Source: an uncultured Eudoraea sp.
Lineage (GTDB): Bacteria; Bacteroidota; Bacteroidia; Flavobacteriales; Flavobacteriaceae
Assembly (NCBI RefSeq): GCF_947490415.1
Contig: NZ_CANLGX010000005.1
Span: 62,001 to 126,000, forward strand
DNA: 64,000 nucleotides
Direction of reading: 5' to 3'
The notes under the pieces: generated by a model
What the model was told of the DNA's origin: nothing
The model's database searches: none
The model's input: only the letters and a program-made list of their open reading frames with translations
Program-made: the position numbers and the translations under genes
In this document: one piece after another, positions 37,480 to 46,086 of the stretch
How the letters are laid out: the number at the start of each line of letters is the position of its first letter
Numbering within the stretch: position 1 is the stretch's first letter

Positions 37480-37501
37480 TTACATACCAGTTACATACCA
37501 G
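37480..37501 (-). repeat. Two tandem 11-bp repeats upstream of the GIN-domain gene
   Basis: On the minus strand ACTGGTATGTA occurs twice in direct succession, followed by AAGTGTAAC. The repeats lie about 55-80 bp before the ATG at 37423, where an operator or promoter element would sit. No standard -7 box is visible here. Confidence 0.6.
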
Positions 37502-37535
37502 TTTTAAAAATAAAGTTTGTTAAAAAATCCAACCT

Positions 37536-38633
37536 CTATTTCTTTAAGACCTCGGCATTAATTATTTTCTCCTGATGATTTATTGATTCCTGGTGTATAG
37601 CTTTAAACATGCGAAGAACAAATTCTTCACTCAATCCTTTAGATTCCCCCTCAAGGATCATTTTACCCAATATTGCATTCCAACGGTTCGTTTGAAGAAC
37701 GGCCACATTGCGCTGCCTTTTTAATTCACCAATCCCATCAGAAACTTTCATTCTTTTGCTAAGAATGTCAATTAGCTGATTATCAATAATATCAATCTGG
37801 GTGCGGAGATTATTAATTTTTTGGTTGTATTCTGCTTCCTCATCAGTTTCCTTTCTAATTTTTAGGTCTTCCATGATTTGCACCAATCTTTTAGGAGTTA
37901 CTTGTTGCGCAGCATCGCTCCAGGCATTATCAGGATCATGATGTGTTTCAATCATTAATCCATCAAAATTCAGATCTAGAGCAGTTTGTGAAATATCAAA
38001 GATCAATTCCCTATTGCCACTAATATGTGAAGGATCATTAATCAAAGGCAGGTCTGGAAATTTAGTTTGCAATTCAATAGCCATTTGCCATTCCGGGATA
38101 TTCCGATATTTGGTTTTCTCATAGGTAGAAAAACCCCGATGTATTACCCCTAACTTTTTAATATTGGCCTTTGATAATCGCTCCACGGCACCCATCCATA
38201 AGGATAGGTCTGGGTTTACCGGGTTTTTAACAAGAATAATTTTATCTGTACCTTCCAAAGCGTCTGCAATTTCCTGAACTATAAATGGGCTAACTGTAGA
38301 ACGTGCGCCTATCCAAAGCAAATCCACATCATGTTCCAATGCAAGATCAACATGAGCCCTGTTGGCCACTTCTGTAGCTGTCTTAAGACCGGTTTCTTCT
38401 TTTACTTTTTGTAACCATTTGAGACCAATAGCTCCAACTCCTTCAAAGTTTCCGGGCCTGGTTCTCGGTTTCCAAATACCAGCGCGATAATAGTTTACAT
38501 CTGTATCTTTAAGCTCATGGGCTATTCCCAATACCTGATCTTCAGTTTCTGCGCTGCATGGTCCTGCAATTACCAGAGGATGTGATAAATTCATATTATC
38601 TAACCATGATCTTAAATTTTTTGAATTCTCCAT
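37536..38633 (-). CDS. Bifunctional DAHP synthase / chorismate mutase
   Basis: A 365-residue fusion. Residues 1-260 form a type I-beta (KDO8PS-like) DAHP synthase, which condenses phosphoenolpyruvate and erythrose 4-phosphate: AGPCSAE at 23-29, YRAGIWKPRTRPGNFEG, and DPSHISGNRELI. Residues 270-365 form an AroQ-type chorismate mutase helix bundle (NNLRTQIDIIDNQLIDILSKRMKVSDGIG). It joins the first step of the shikimate pathway to the branch toward Phe and Tyr, and the mutase domain can provide feedback sensing. It ends the operon pheA-aminotransferase-tyrA-this gene, 15 bp after tyrA. Confidence 0.96.
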   Translation of the reverse strand: MENSKNLRSWLDNMNLSHPLVIAGPCSAETEDQVLGIAHELKDTDVNYYRAGIWKPRTRPGNFEGVGAIGLKWLQKVKEETGLKTATEVANRAHVDLALEHDVDLLWIGARSTVSPFIVQEIADALEGTDKIILVKNPVNPDLSLWMGAVERLSKANIKKLGVIHRGFSTYEKTKYRNIPEWQMAIELQTKFPDLPLINDPSHISGNRELIFDISQTALDLNFDGLMIETHHDPDNAWSDAAQQVTPKRLVQIMEDLKIRKETDEEAEYNQKINNLRTQIDIIDNQLIDILSKRMKVSDGIGELKRQRNVAVLQTNRWNAILGKMILEGESKGLSEEFVLRMFKAIHQESINHQEKIINAEVLKK

Positions 38634-38648
38634 TATTATCTGTCTTTA

Positions 38649-39500
38649 TTATTTTGGTATTCCTTTTAATATTGCTTTTATCTTATTTGTATTGTCCATT
38701 TCTTTATAGATGCCTTGAAAATTATTATCAATTAGTTTTTGTTTAAAGGTTGCCAGATTCTGAATATATTCATCCAATGTCTCTATGACATTTTCTTTAT
38801 TTTGTTCGAAAATAGGGGTCCACATGGCTGGTGAACTTTTTGCTAATCTAACCGTACTTTCAAAACCACTGCCCGCCATGTCAAAAATATCCCGCTCATT
38901 TTTCTCCTTTTCAATTACCGTTTTACCAAGCATAAACGAACTTATATGTGACAGGTGGGAGACATAGGCAATATGCTTGTCATGTGCTTCTGGATTCATG
39001 TATCTTATTCGCATGCCCAGGCTGCTAAAAATACTCAAAGCCCTTTCCTGGAGTTTAAAAGCTGTTTTTTCTACTTCACAAATTATATTTGTTTTACCTG
39101 CAAACAGTTCTGAAACAGCAGCAGAGGGACCGGAAAATTCGGTTCCTGAAATAGGGTGACAAGCCAGAAAATTTCGTCTTCTCGGATGATCTGCTACTAT
39201 CCTGCAAATTTCAGACTTTGTAGACCCTGCATCTATGACCAATGAATCGTCACCAATGACATCCAATATTTTAGGAAGTTCCTCTACAATAGCATCCACA
39301 GGGATACTAACTATAACCACATCTGCCTCAGATAATTCTTTTGAGCTCGCTATACCGTCTATAATTTGCAGCCTAACAGCTTCTTCAAGATGGGCTGCAC
39401 TTGCATCCATCCCATAGATTGACACCTCCGGATACTTGCATCTCAGATCCCTGGCCATTGAACCCCCAATTAATCCGATACCTACTATTATTACATTCAT
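38649..39500 (-). CDS. tyrA: Prephenate dehydrogenase TyrA
   Basis: A 283-residue NAD(P)-dependent enzyme that oxidises prephenate to 4-hydroxyphenylpyruvate. The Rossmann motif VGIGLIGGSMA is at residues 5-15. DAGSTKSEIC and CHPISGTEFSGPSAA, holding the catalytic His, follow. There is no fused mutase domain, since the mutase is on the next gene. A 187-bp gap separates it from the aminotransferase upstream; I found no leader peptide or hairpin in that gap. Confidence 0.95.
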   Translation of the reverse strand: MNVIIVGIGLIGGSMARDLRCKYPEVSIYGMDASAAHLEEAVRLQIIDGIASSKELSEADVVIVSIPVDAIVEELPKILDVIGDDSLVIDAGSTKSEICRIVADHPRRRNFLACHPISGTEFSGPSAAVSELFAGKTNIICEVEKTAFKLQERALSIFSSLGMRIRYMNPEAHDKHIAYVSHLSHISSFMLGKTVIEKEKNERDIFDMAGSGFESTVRLAKSSPAMWTPIFEQNKENVIETLDEYIQNLATFKQKLIDNNFQGIYKEMDNTNKIKAILKGIPK

Positions 39501-39687
39501 CCTTTTAACTTAATCAAAACAAATATCCGGGTTAAGTTGGATTGCATTGTAATATTTCGGATAAAATCCCTTAAACCATCGTCAATGAGCCGATTGTTCT
39601 TTTAACTTATAACCCTTTACGCTATTCACAATTCTTAAGATATGCCTTTACTAAATTCCAGTTCTTGTTTTTATTCTGTTTAACAGC

Positions 39688-40833
39688 TTAAAACCTTTCG
39701 ATAGCCTCTTTTATCTTTGATTTTCCCACACAAAGTGAAAATCTGATATAACCCTCTCCATTGCTTCCAAAAATAGTCCCAGGTGCAATAAAAATGTTTT
39801 TATCATGTAATATTCGATCTATAAAATCTTCTGAATTCGGTGATCCATCCGGCAGTTTAGCCCACACAAACATCCCTACAGCATTAGTGTCATAGGTGCA
39901 TTGCAATTTATCTGCCAATTGAAACATCAACTTTCTGCGAGCTTTATATGTGGTATCTAATTGATCAAACCATTCCTTTCCACTTTTTAATGCCTCAATA
40001 GCACCTTTCTGAATACCATAGAACATTCCGGAATCCATATTGCTTTTAACTTTTAAAATCGCATTTATATTCTCTTTATTTCCCAAAACCATTCCAACTC
40101 TCCAACCTGCCATATTGAAAGTTTTGCTCAAAGAATTGAGTTCTAAAGCTGTATCCTTGGCTCCCTTTATACTTAAAATGCTCAATGGACTCTTACTTAA
40201 AACAAAACTGTAAGGGTTGTCATTTACCAATAAGATGTTATGCTCTTTCGCAAAGGCAACCAGTTTTTCCAATTGAGAAGAATTTGCCATAGCCCCAGTG
40301 GGCATATGCGGATAACTTACCCACATTAACTTTACACCAGACAAATCTTCCTGCATTAATCTTTCTAAATCTGGGAACCATCCGTTATCAGCAACAAGGT
40401 CATATTGCCTTGGAACTGCTCCGACCAATTTTGTAACTGACGTATAGGTGGGGTAACCCGGATTGGGAATTAATACCTCATCACCCTGATTTAAAAAAGC
40501 CATACTAATGTGCATTATCCCTTCTTTGGAACCCATAAGGGGTAATATTTCTTTAGAAGGATCTGCATCTACATTAAATTTTTCCTTGTAAAACTGCGCT
40601 ATTGTTTCTCTTAGTTCAGGAAGCCCCTGATAACTCTGGTACTGATGGGCGCCCGCATGTCTTACAGATTCCTGGAAAGAAGTAATAACAGCTTCAGATG
40701 GTGGAAGATCCGGACTACCTATACCAATATTTATTATTGGTTTTCCCGCAGCTGCCATTTCTCTGACTTCACGTAATTTTTTTGAGAAATAATACTCCTC
40801 TATGGTCTGTAAACGATCAGCGGTTTGTATCAT
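39688..40833 (-). CDS. Class I/II aminotransferase of the aromatic operon
   Basis: A 381-residue PLP-dependent fold-type I aminotransferase. The PLP lysine is Lys237 in SLSKTFNMAGWRVG, with NPGYPTY and VNDNPYSFV as flanking cofactor contacts. Given its place between pheA and tyrA, it most likely aminates phenylpyruvate and 4-hydroxyphenylpyruvate, or prephenate. The fold is also close to LL-diaminopimelate and aspartate aminotransferases, so specificity is inferred from context. Its start overlaps the pheA stop by four bases. Confidence 0.9.
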   Translation of the reverse strand: MIQTADRLQTIEEYYFSKKLREVREMAAAGKPIINIGIGSPDLPPSEAVITSFQESVRHAGAHQYQSYQGLPELRETIAQFYKEKFNVDADPSKEILPLMGSKEGIMHISMAFLNQGDEVLIPNPGYPTYTSVTKLVGAVPRQYDLVADNGWFPDLERLMQEDLSGVKLMWVSYPHMPTGAMANSSQLEKLVAFAKEHNILLVNDNPYSFVLSKSPLSILSIKGAKDTALELNSLSKTFNMAGWRVGMVLGNKENINAILKVKSNMDSGMFYGIQKGAIEALKSGKEWFDQLDTTYKARRKLMFQLADKLQCTYDTNAVGMFVWAKLPDGSPNSEDFIDRILHDKNIFIAPGTIFGSNGEGYIRFSLCVGKSKIKEAIERF

Positions 40834-41657
40834 AAACGAGCATTTTTATATTCACCTAAAACCTTGAAATCTTCGGACATGATATCCATTAATGATTTCG
40901 CTTTGGCAAAATGATTGTAATCATCAAAAGTTATATCCACAAAAAATGCATATTTCCATGGTGTTTCAATAATTGGTAACGACTGTATTTTGGTCAAATT
41001 CAAATTGCAATCACTCATAACATTTAGAACCGCAGCTAAACTTCCTCTCTTATGATCCGTAATAAAACGTATGGAGGCTTTGTTGATCTCTTCTTTTGGC
41101 ATTTCCTTATTCTGTGTCTTTACAATGATAAATCTTGTGGAATTATTCTTTATGGTCTGTATTTCGGGTTCAATAATTTTTAAATCGTACAGATCTGCAG
41201 CCACTGCCGGAGCAATGGCAGCTATCCCTTTCAACTGGTTTTCTTGAATTTGTTTTGCTGTTTCGGCAGTATCAACATCTTCAACCATTTTTATATGGGG
41301 TTGAGACTTTAAATACTCTCTACATTGTAATAGCGCCATTGGATGCGATCGAACTTCCTTAATGTCTGACAATTGCTGCCCATCTAAAACCATCAAATTG
41401 TGATGGATATTCAGATAATATTCCCCAATTATGTGCAAATTATTATGATACACAAGGGCATAATTAGGTATTATTGATCCTGCAATTGAATTTTCAATAG
41501 CCATTACACCCTTATCCGCTTGCCTATTAAGCAATTGGTCTACTAACGTATGAAATGACATGCATTCCACTAAATCTATATCATCCCCAAAATAATTCAA
41601 AGCCACCTGATGGTGATTAGAACCTTTAATTCCCTGTATGGCTATTTTTAAACCCAT
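40830..41657 (-). CDS. pheA: Prephenate dehydratase with ACT domain PheA
   Basis: A 275-residue enzyme that converts prephenate to phenylpyruvate. The periplasmic-binding-like catalytic domain (1-185) has AIENSIAGSI and the STRFIIV motif with the catalytic Thr. A C-terminal ACT domain (195-275: DHKRGSLAAVLNVMSDCNLNLTKIQSLPI in part) should bind Phe for feedback inhibition. It is the first structural gene of the aromatic operon and follows a leader-peptide attenuator whose terminator ends 18 nt before the ATG. Confidence 0.96.
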   Translation of the reverse strand: MGLKIAIQGIKGSNHHQVALNYFGDDIDLVECMSFHTLVDQLLNRQADKGVMAIENSIAGSIIPNYALVYHNNLHIIGEYYLNIHHNLMVLDGQQLSDIKEVRSHPMALLQCREYLKSQPHIKMVEDVDTAETAKQIQENQLKGIAAIAPAVAADLYDLKIIEPEIQTIKNNSTRFIIVKTQNKEMPKEEINKASIRFITDHKRGSLAAVLNVMSDCNLNLTKIQSLPIIETPWKYAFFVDITFDDYNHFAKAKSLMDIMSEDFKVLGEYKNARL

Positions 41658-41674
41658 ATAGTTAAGTTTCTTTC

Positions 41675-41743
41675 AAAAAAAAATCCCGTATTTCACGGGA
41701 CCTTATCTGATATATTGTTCACAATATTCTAAAACAGTCCCGT
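41675..41743 (-). promoter_or_regulatory. Transcription attenuator of the aromatic operon
   Basis: Three mutually exclusive segments lie on the minus strand. Segment A, ACGGGAC (41743-41737), is inside leader-peptide codons 20-22. Segment B, GTCCCGT, is at 41701-41695. Segment C, ACGGGA, is at 41689-41684 and is followed by nine U (41683-41675). B:C makes a 6-bp terminator stem with a 5-nt loop and U tract. A:B makes a 7-bp antiterminator flanked by G-U pairs. A ribosome stalled at the Phe codons (14-16) leaves A free to pair with B and transcription goes on. A ribosome reaching the stop codon covers A, and the terminator forms. This is the textbook pheL/trpL logic. Confidence 0.88.
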
Positions 41744-41800
41744 ACTTCTTTTAAAAAAGAAATAAAAATAGAAACCATTCCAAAAATAATTACGAGTCAT
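41729..41800 (-). CDS. Phe/Tyr-rich attenuator leader peptide, 23 residues
   Basis: A small gene from ATG at 41800 to TAG at 41729, with a weak AGGAAA ribosome site just upstream. The peptide has seven Phe, three Tyr and one Trp in 23 residues. Its central part is GFYFYFFFKR (codons 9-18), including three Phe codons in a row at 14-16. Such a composition is a hallmark of attenuator leader peptides. Its last codons encode the antiterminator half-site, and the terminator is 28 nt past its stop, directly before pheA. I recall no description of this leader in Flavobacteriia. Confidence 0.88.
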   Translation of the reverse strand: MTRNYFWNGFYFYFFFKRSTGLF

Positions 41801-42056
41801 TTTCCTATAAATCTGTGGCTAAGGTAAATATTAAATTTAAAAATCGATGTTTATAAATATATTTTTTTGAATATTCACAATATCTCCGATTTCTTTGCGG
41901 ATAATTACTTGAATGTAAATTTTTTTTGAGAATTTATCATTACTTTAAGCCAGGTCATACTTCAAATTCCAGAATTTTTTAATGGATTGATTAAAATTAC
42001 ATAAATGAAATTCCAGCTTAAACCTGCAATGTTTATTTTTACCAAAAATTTAGCAC
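41801..42056. other. AT-rich divergent intergenic region, leader peptide to gldA
   Basis: This 256-bp AT-rich stretch must hold the promoter of the aromatic operon (minus) and that of gldA (plus). I find no exact TAnnTTTG box on either strand. The closest minus-strand candidate is TAAATTTA at 41832-41839, and the closest plus-strand candidate is TATTTTTA near 42033. No gene or hairpin is visible. Confidence 0.5.
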
Positions 42057-42953
42057 ATGTCTTTAAAGGTCATAAATATCTCTAAGAGTTTTGGTTCGCA
42101 AAAAGCACTGAATAATGTGTCGTTTGAGATAAAAAAAGGGGAGATTGTAGGTTTCTTAGGTCCAAACGGAGCAGGGAAATCTACCATGATGAAGATTCTG
42201 ACCACTTACAGTAAAGCCGACAAAGGCGAAGCTTTGGTAAATCAATATGACGTTCTCCTGAAGCCGAGAGAGGTACAAAAATGTATAGGTTATTTACCGG
42301 AACATAACCCGCTCTATAAGGACATGTATGTAAAGGAATATCTTGCTTTTAATGCCGAGGTTTATAAAATATCCAAAAAAAGAATAAACACAGTAATAGA
42401 ACAAACCGGTTTGAGCCCGGAAGCCCACAAAAAAATTGGCGCATTATCTAAAGGATATCAACAGCGAGTGGGCCTTGCCTCTGCTCTTCTTCATGATCCG
42501 GAAGTACTTATTTTAGATGAACCCACGACAGGCTTAGATCCTAATCAACTTATTGAAATTAGAAAACTTATTAAGCAGATAAGCAAAGAAAAGACCATCC
42601 TGTTATCAACTCATATTATGAAAGAAGTAGAAGCTGTTTGTGACAGGGTACTTATTATTAACGAGGGAATTTTAGTGGCAGATAAAAAACTTGCCGATCT
42701 AAGGGAAGAGAATGAACAGATAATAGAAGTTGAATTTGATTATCGTGTGGAAGAGGCATTCCTGAAAAGACTACCGAACGTTACCAGCGTGGTTAATACC
42801 GGCGGGTTTATATACGAAATTACCTTTGACACTTCTAAAGATATGAGGTCAGTTGTTTTTGATTTTGCCCATGACAATAAACTAAAAACGCTGCAACTCA
42901 GTCGAAAGAATAAAAATCTGGAAGGTTTGTTTACTGAATTAACCGGCAAATGA
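42057..42953 (+). CDS. gldA: Gliding-motility ABC transporter ATPase GldA
   Basis: A 298-residue ABC-type ATPase. Walker A is GPNGAGKST at 35-43, the signature LSKGYQQRVGLASALLHDP (LSxGQ variant) comes before Walker B ILILDEPTTGLDP, and the switch His is in LLSTHIM. The sequence is close to GldA, the cytoplasmic subunit that works with the membrane proteins GldF and GldG in gliding. The partner genes are not in this window, as is usual. The N-terminal MSLKVINISKSFG start is clear. It is convergent with the GIN-domain lipoprotein gene, 5 bp apart. Confidence 0.93.
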   Translation: MSLKVINISKSFGSQKALNNVSFEIKKGEIVGFLGPNGAGKSTMMKILTTYSKADKGEALVNQYDVLLKPREVQKCIGYLPEHNPLYKDMYVKEYLAFNAEVYKISKKRINTVIEQTGLSPEAHKKIGALSKGYQQRVGLASALLHDPEVLILDEPTTGLDPNQLIEIRKLIKQISKEKTILLSTHIMKEVEAVCDRVLIINEGILVADKKLADLREENEQIIEVEFDYRVEEAFLKRLPNVTSVVNTGGFIYEITFDTSKDMRSVVFDFAHDNKLKTLQLSRKNKNLEGLFTELTGK

Positions 42954-42958
42954 ATCAG

Positions 42959-43732
42959 TTAGTCATCAAAAATTAACCTCCCTTTATAGAGTTCCTGCAC
43001 TTCTACAATATCCGGACGATTATAACTCCGAACATCCCCGGTCCCCCTAATTGTTCCTCTTAATGACTCCAGTGGATTAATTAGTATATCATTGCTTCCT
43101 CTATGATTTACAATAACATTTGGAACTACTAGTGCTGCCGCTTCAACTCTGGAATCCCCGGCTGCAACAACCACACTAAAATTTTCAGAACTACCGCGTA
43201 ATTTAAAATATGCGATACCGTTAACTACTACATTTACACTCTGTGATGCCAATTCCAAGTTAAACGCACCATCTGTCGTCAGGTTTTCAGGGTCATTAAA
43301 GCTCTCAGAAATAAGAGTAATCTGAGGATAAGCCAACACCCCATCACTAACTGTAGAAAAGCCTGTATTACTTCTGATTTCTGTGATATTTGGCGCTGTT
43401 ACATAAAAAGTAGTAAGGCCGTAAGGCCTGAAAAAATTACAATTATTAGTGTCGGTTAGTAAAAGCCTCCCGTCCTTAACTTCAGCATTTACCTGGTTAC
43501 GCAAAAATTCCCCGGTTTCAACTTCTACTGATATGGTACTTCCCTCTTTAAGGACCAATTTGGTATTTTCATTAACTGTTATTTTTGTAAAGTTTTCTAC
43601 CGGAATCGCATCACGTATGATGTCCCCTGCGTTTTGGAAGCAATCTGGCACACTATCTCCATTGCAACTTATCAAAAAAATGAATCCAATGGCCATCATC
43701 GCTTTCATATATATACTTTTTAAATACTTCAT
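42959..43732 (-). CDS. GIN-domain (DUF2807) lipoprotein
   Basis: A 257-residue exported lipoprotein; the lipobox is FLISC near residue 23. The body is the beta-solenoid-like GIN domain, with segments such as VENFTKITVNENTKLVLKEG, FYVTAPNITEIRSNTG and VVVAAGDSRVEAAALVVPNV, and the C-terminal GTIRGTGDVRSYNRP loop. Function is unknown; the family is often on the cell surface in Bacteroidetes. An internal Met at 43708 could also be the start, and either gives a valid signal peptide. It is a distant paralogue of the GIN-domain gene at 36749-37423. Confidence 0.85.
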   Translation of the reverse strand: MKYLKSIYMKAMMAIGFIFLISCNGDSVPDCFQNAGDIIRDAIPVENFTKITVNENTKLVLKEGSTISVEVETGEFLRNQVNAEVKDGRLLLTDTNNCNFFRPYGLTTFYVTAPNITEIRSNTGFSTVSDGVLAYPQITLISESFNDPENLTTDGAFNLELASQSVNVVVNGIAYFKLRGSSENFSVVVAAGDSRVEAAALVVPNVIVNHRGSNDILINPLESLRGTIRGTGDVRSYNRPDIVEVQELYKGRLIFDD

Positions 43733-43761
43733 GCCTTAAACAAATTTATTGCCTGTAACTT

Positions 43762-44862
43762 CTATAAACGTATGCCAAGTCCAAATTCTACCGCTTCGGC
43801 TGCAGCACCATGGGATTTTAAAGTAACTGCTCCAAATAATTTTTTTCCAAAATAATATTTTAAACCAATTCTGTTATACACTTTACCTTCAAAATCAAAA
43901 GGATAATAAACATAATAACCCAGCTGAGCAATTGCACTTAATTTAGAAATATAGAGTTCATATCCCAGGAACATCCCCACTCGTTTATAATCTGTATCAG
44001 GGTCAACATCCAACTCAGGAAAAGCAATGGATTGGTAACGAATAAGTTCTTTTAAAAAATTTGAAAAAAACGTATCCGCTCCCAGCTGTATTCCACTTTT
44101 TCGGGATAAGCGCTTGTCTGCATAAACCGAGAAAATATAAAATGGAAACTGGCCCGAGTTAAGTACATCACTCTCATTGATTCCTGATCTAAAAACCAGA
44201 TTAGCCTTAATGGGTTGTGTGACCTTCGTCTTTTCGGGGTTTTTTATATAAACCATTTCCTCATTCCCATCTAAATCATAGATAAGTCCTGCATTAAAAG
44301 CAAACGTATTCGTAGATGTGTTAGGCGCTTTTACATTTGCATTGGAATAATGAATAAGAGATATTCCTGCTTTAAAGCCCAAACCTTTAAATATTTGTTC
44401 TTTATGATAATTGAGCATTATATACGTAGCACTCATGATATGTGAACCATAAGCATTACCCCTGAAATTTTCATTCTTATCGTACGGATTAGTGTTATAG
44501 GCTAAGCCCTGACCAATTCTGAATTGCATATTTCGCTTAAAGAAATAAAAATTATAATGTGCGTACAAACTATAATTTTTGCCTAAGGTTTCATCCCTCA
44601 TATCCTGATAAATAAATGAAATTCCGGTATCAGGATAGTTATATTCCTGATGCCATTCCTTAGATCCAAAATTTTTCTTATTAAACCCAAGAATAACCCC
44701 TGCAGGATGTGCATTTATTAAATGAGAAATATCCGGGTTGTGAAGAAGTACAGAACCATAAAAGGGATTGACATCTATTGTAAACCTTTTATGTGTTTCT
44801 TCTTTTTGGGAAAAACACCACACACAGGAAAGTAGGCATGCGTAAAAAAATCTGCTGTCCAT
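43762..44862 (-). CDS. PagL-like acyloxyacyl hydrolase (lipid A deacylase)
   Basis: A 366-residue outer-membrane protein with a signal peptide (ending CVWCFSQ). The central motif SLIHYSNANVKAPN holds the His-x-Ser pair that forms the PagL active site. Flanking aromatic-rich beta strands fit an eight-stranded barrel, and the protein ends ...FGLGIRL. PagL enzymes remove the 3-O-acyl chain of lipid A. At 366 residues it is longer than Pseudomonas PagL (about 170), as is usual for the Bacteroidetes family. The ATG at 44862 opens the signal peptide; the longer form from 44910 adds 16 residues with no clear function. Confidence 0.82.
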   Translation of the reverse strand: MDSRFFYACLLSCVWCFSQKEETHKRFTIDVNPFYGSVLLHNPDISHLINAHPAGVILGFNKKNFGSKEWHQEYNYPDTGISFIYQDMRDETLGKNYSLYAHYNFYFFKRNMQFRIGQGLAYNTNPYDKNENFRGNAYGSHIMSATYIMLNYHKEQIFKGLGFKAGISLIHYSNANVKAPNTSTNTFAFNAGLIYDLDGNEEMVYIKNPEKTKVTQPIKANLVFRSGINESDVLNSGQFPFYIFSVYADKRLSRKSGIQLGADTFFSNFLKELIRYQSIAFPELDVDPDTDYKRVGMFLGYELYISKLSAIAQLGYYVYYPFDFEGKVYNRIGLKYYFGKKLFGAVTLKSHGAAAEAVEFGLGIRL

Positions 44863-45027
44863 TGGGTGTAAAAATAGCAAATAATACGAGTAATTAATTC
44901 TGAATTTCAAGGGATAACTTTAGAGAATTGAAGAAAGGCGCTTATTACAAATATTGATATTTATTCTCGCGGTATCTCGTTGCAGTTACGTTGCTTTTAA
45001 AGGAATCTATATTGAGTCAATATACAA

Positions 45028-45981
45028 TTAAAACACTGCTTGGGCAATGGCTTTAATATTATCCGACTTACCCATGGAATAATAATGCAACACCGGAACT
45101 CCTGCCGCTTTTAATTCTTTAGATTGCTCAATTGCCCATTCAATCCCAATTTGTCTTACTTCCTTATTATTCTTACAAGTTTCTACTGCATCAATCAAAT
45201 CCTGTGGGAGATCAATTCTAAATACCTGAGGTAACAATTGCAAATGCCTTTTGACTGCAATCGGCTTTATTCCGGGAATTATCGGTACGGTAATACCCAT
45301 ATCTCTAGCCGCTTTAACAAAATCAAAAAACTTTTTATTATCAAAAAACATTTGTGTTACCACGTAATGGGCTCCAAGCTCCACTTTTTTCTTTAGCCAT
45401 TTTAAATCTGTTAGTAAAGAAGGAGCTTCCATGTGTTTTTCGGGATAACCGGCTATACCAATACAAAAATCTGCACAATAATCGGTTTCCACAACCTCAT
45501 GTAAATACTGTCCACAGTTTAGGTTATGTATTTGTTCTACGAGTTCTGATGCGTATACGTGCCCCCCCTTAGAAGGTTCAAAATACTTTTCTTCTTTCAG
45601 CGCATCTCCCCTAAGAGCCATGATGTTGTCTATCCCCAAATAATGACAGTCTACCAATAAATATTCCGTTTCTTCTTTTGTAAATCCACCACAGAGTACA
45701 TGTGGAATGGTATCTACATCATATTTGTGCTTTATTGAAGCACAAATCCCGACAGTACCGGGCCTCATTCGTGTAAGTTTTTTATCTAAAAGGCCATTTT
45801 TATCTATATAAATATACTCTTCCCTGGAAGTAGTTACATCTATAAAGGGTGGGTTGAAGTCCATTAAAGGATCTATATTATCGTATAGCTCCTGTATGTT
45901 TCTACCCTTAATTGGAGGAATAATTTCAAAAGAGAATAGCGTATTCCCCTTAGCCCTTTCTATATGTTCGGTAACTTTCAT
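45028..45981 (-). CDS. metF: Methylenetetrahydrofolate reductase MetF
   Basis: A 317-residue TIM-barrel flavoprotein that reduces 5,10-methylene-THF to 5-methyl-THF, the methyl donor for MetH. FSFEIIPPIKGRN at the N-terminus, the ALRGDA segment and VTQMFFDNKKFFDFV near the middle are typical. It is the last gene of the metH operon. The 105-bp gap to metH holds no obvious terminator. An AT-rich 8-bp palindrome without a U tract sits just past its stop (45010-45026). Confidence 0.96.
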   Translation of the reverse strand: MKVTEHIERAKGNTLFSFEIIPPIKGRNIQELYDNIDPLMDFNPPFIDVTTSREEYIYIDKNGLLDKKLTRMRPGTVGICASIKHKYDVDTIPHVLCGGFTKEETEYLLVDCHYLGIDNIMALRGDALKEEKYFEPSKGGHVYASELVEQIHNLNCGQYLHEVVETDYCADFCIGIAGYPEKHMEAPSLLTDLKWLKKKVELGAHYVVTQMFFDNKKFFDFVKAARDMGITVPIIPGIKPIAVKRHLQLLPQVFRIDLPQDLIDAVETCKNNKEVRQIGIEWAIEQSKELKAAGVPVLHYYSMGKSDNIKAIAQAVF

Positions 45982-46086
45982 TTATGCTTACTACTTTTCA
46001 ATATTTTTAATTCAATTATTTTTGAATATCTATTTTGTAATTCCGGAAAACTGTTGATTTAGCTCACATCCAACAGGATATTTCAC

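Noticed and set aside
39501-39687. A second attenuator or leader peptide before tyrA
   Set aside because: No aromatic-rich small frame or terminator-type hairpin was found. The duplicated AAGTTAAAAG is too short to interpret.
45010-45026. AT-rich palindrome after metF as a terminator
   Set aside because: It has a perfect 8-bp stem but no hairpin loop of adequate size and no U tract, so it is noted only in the metF entry.
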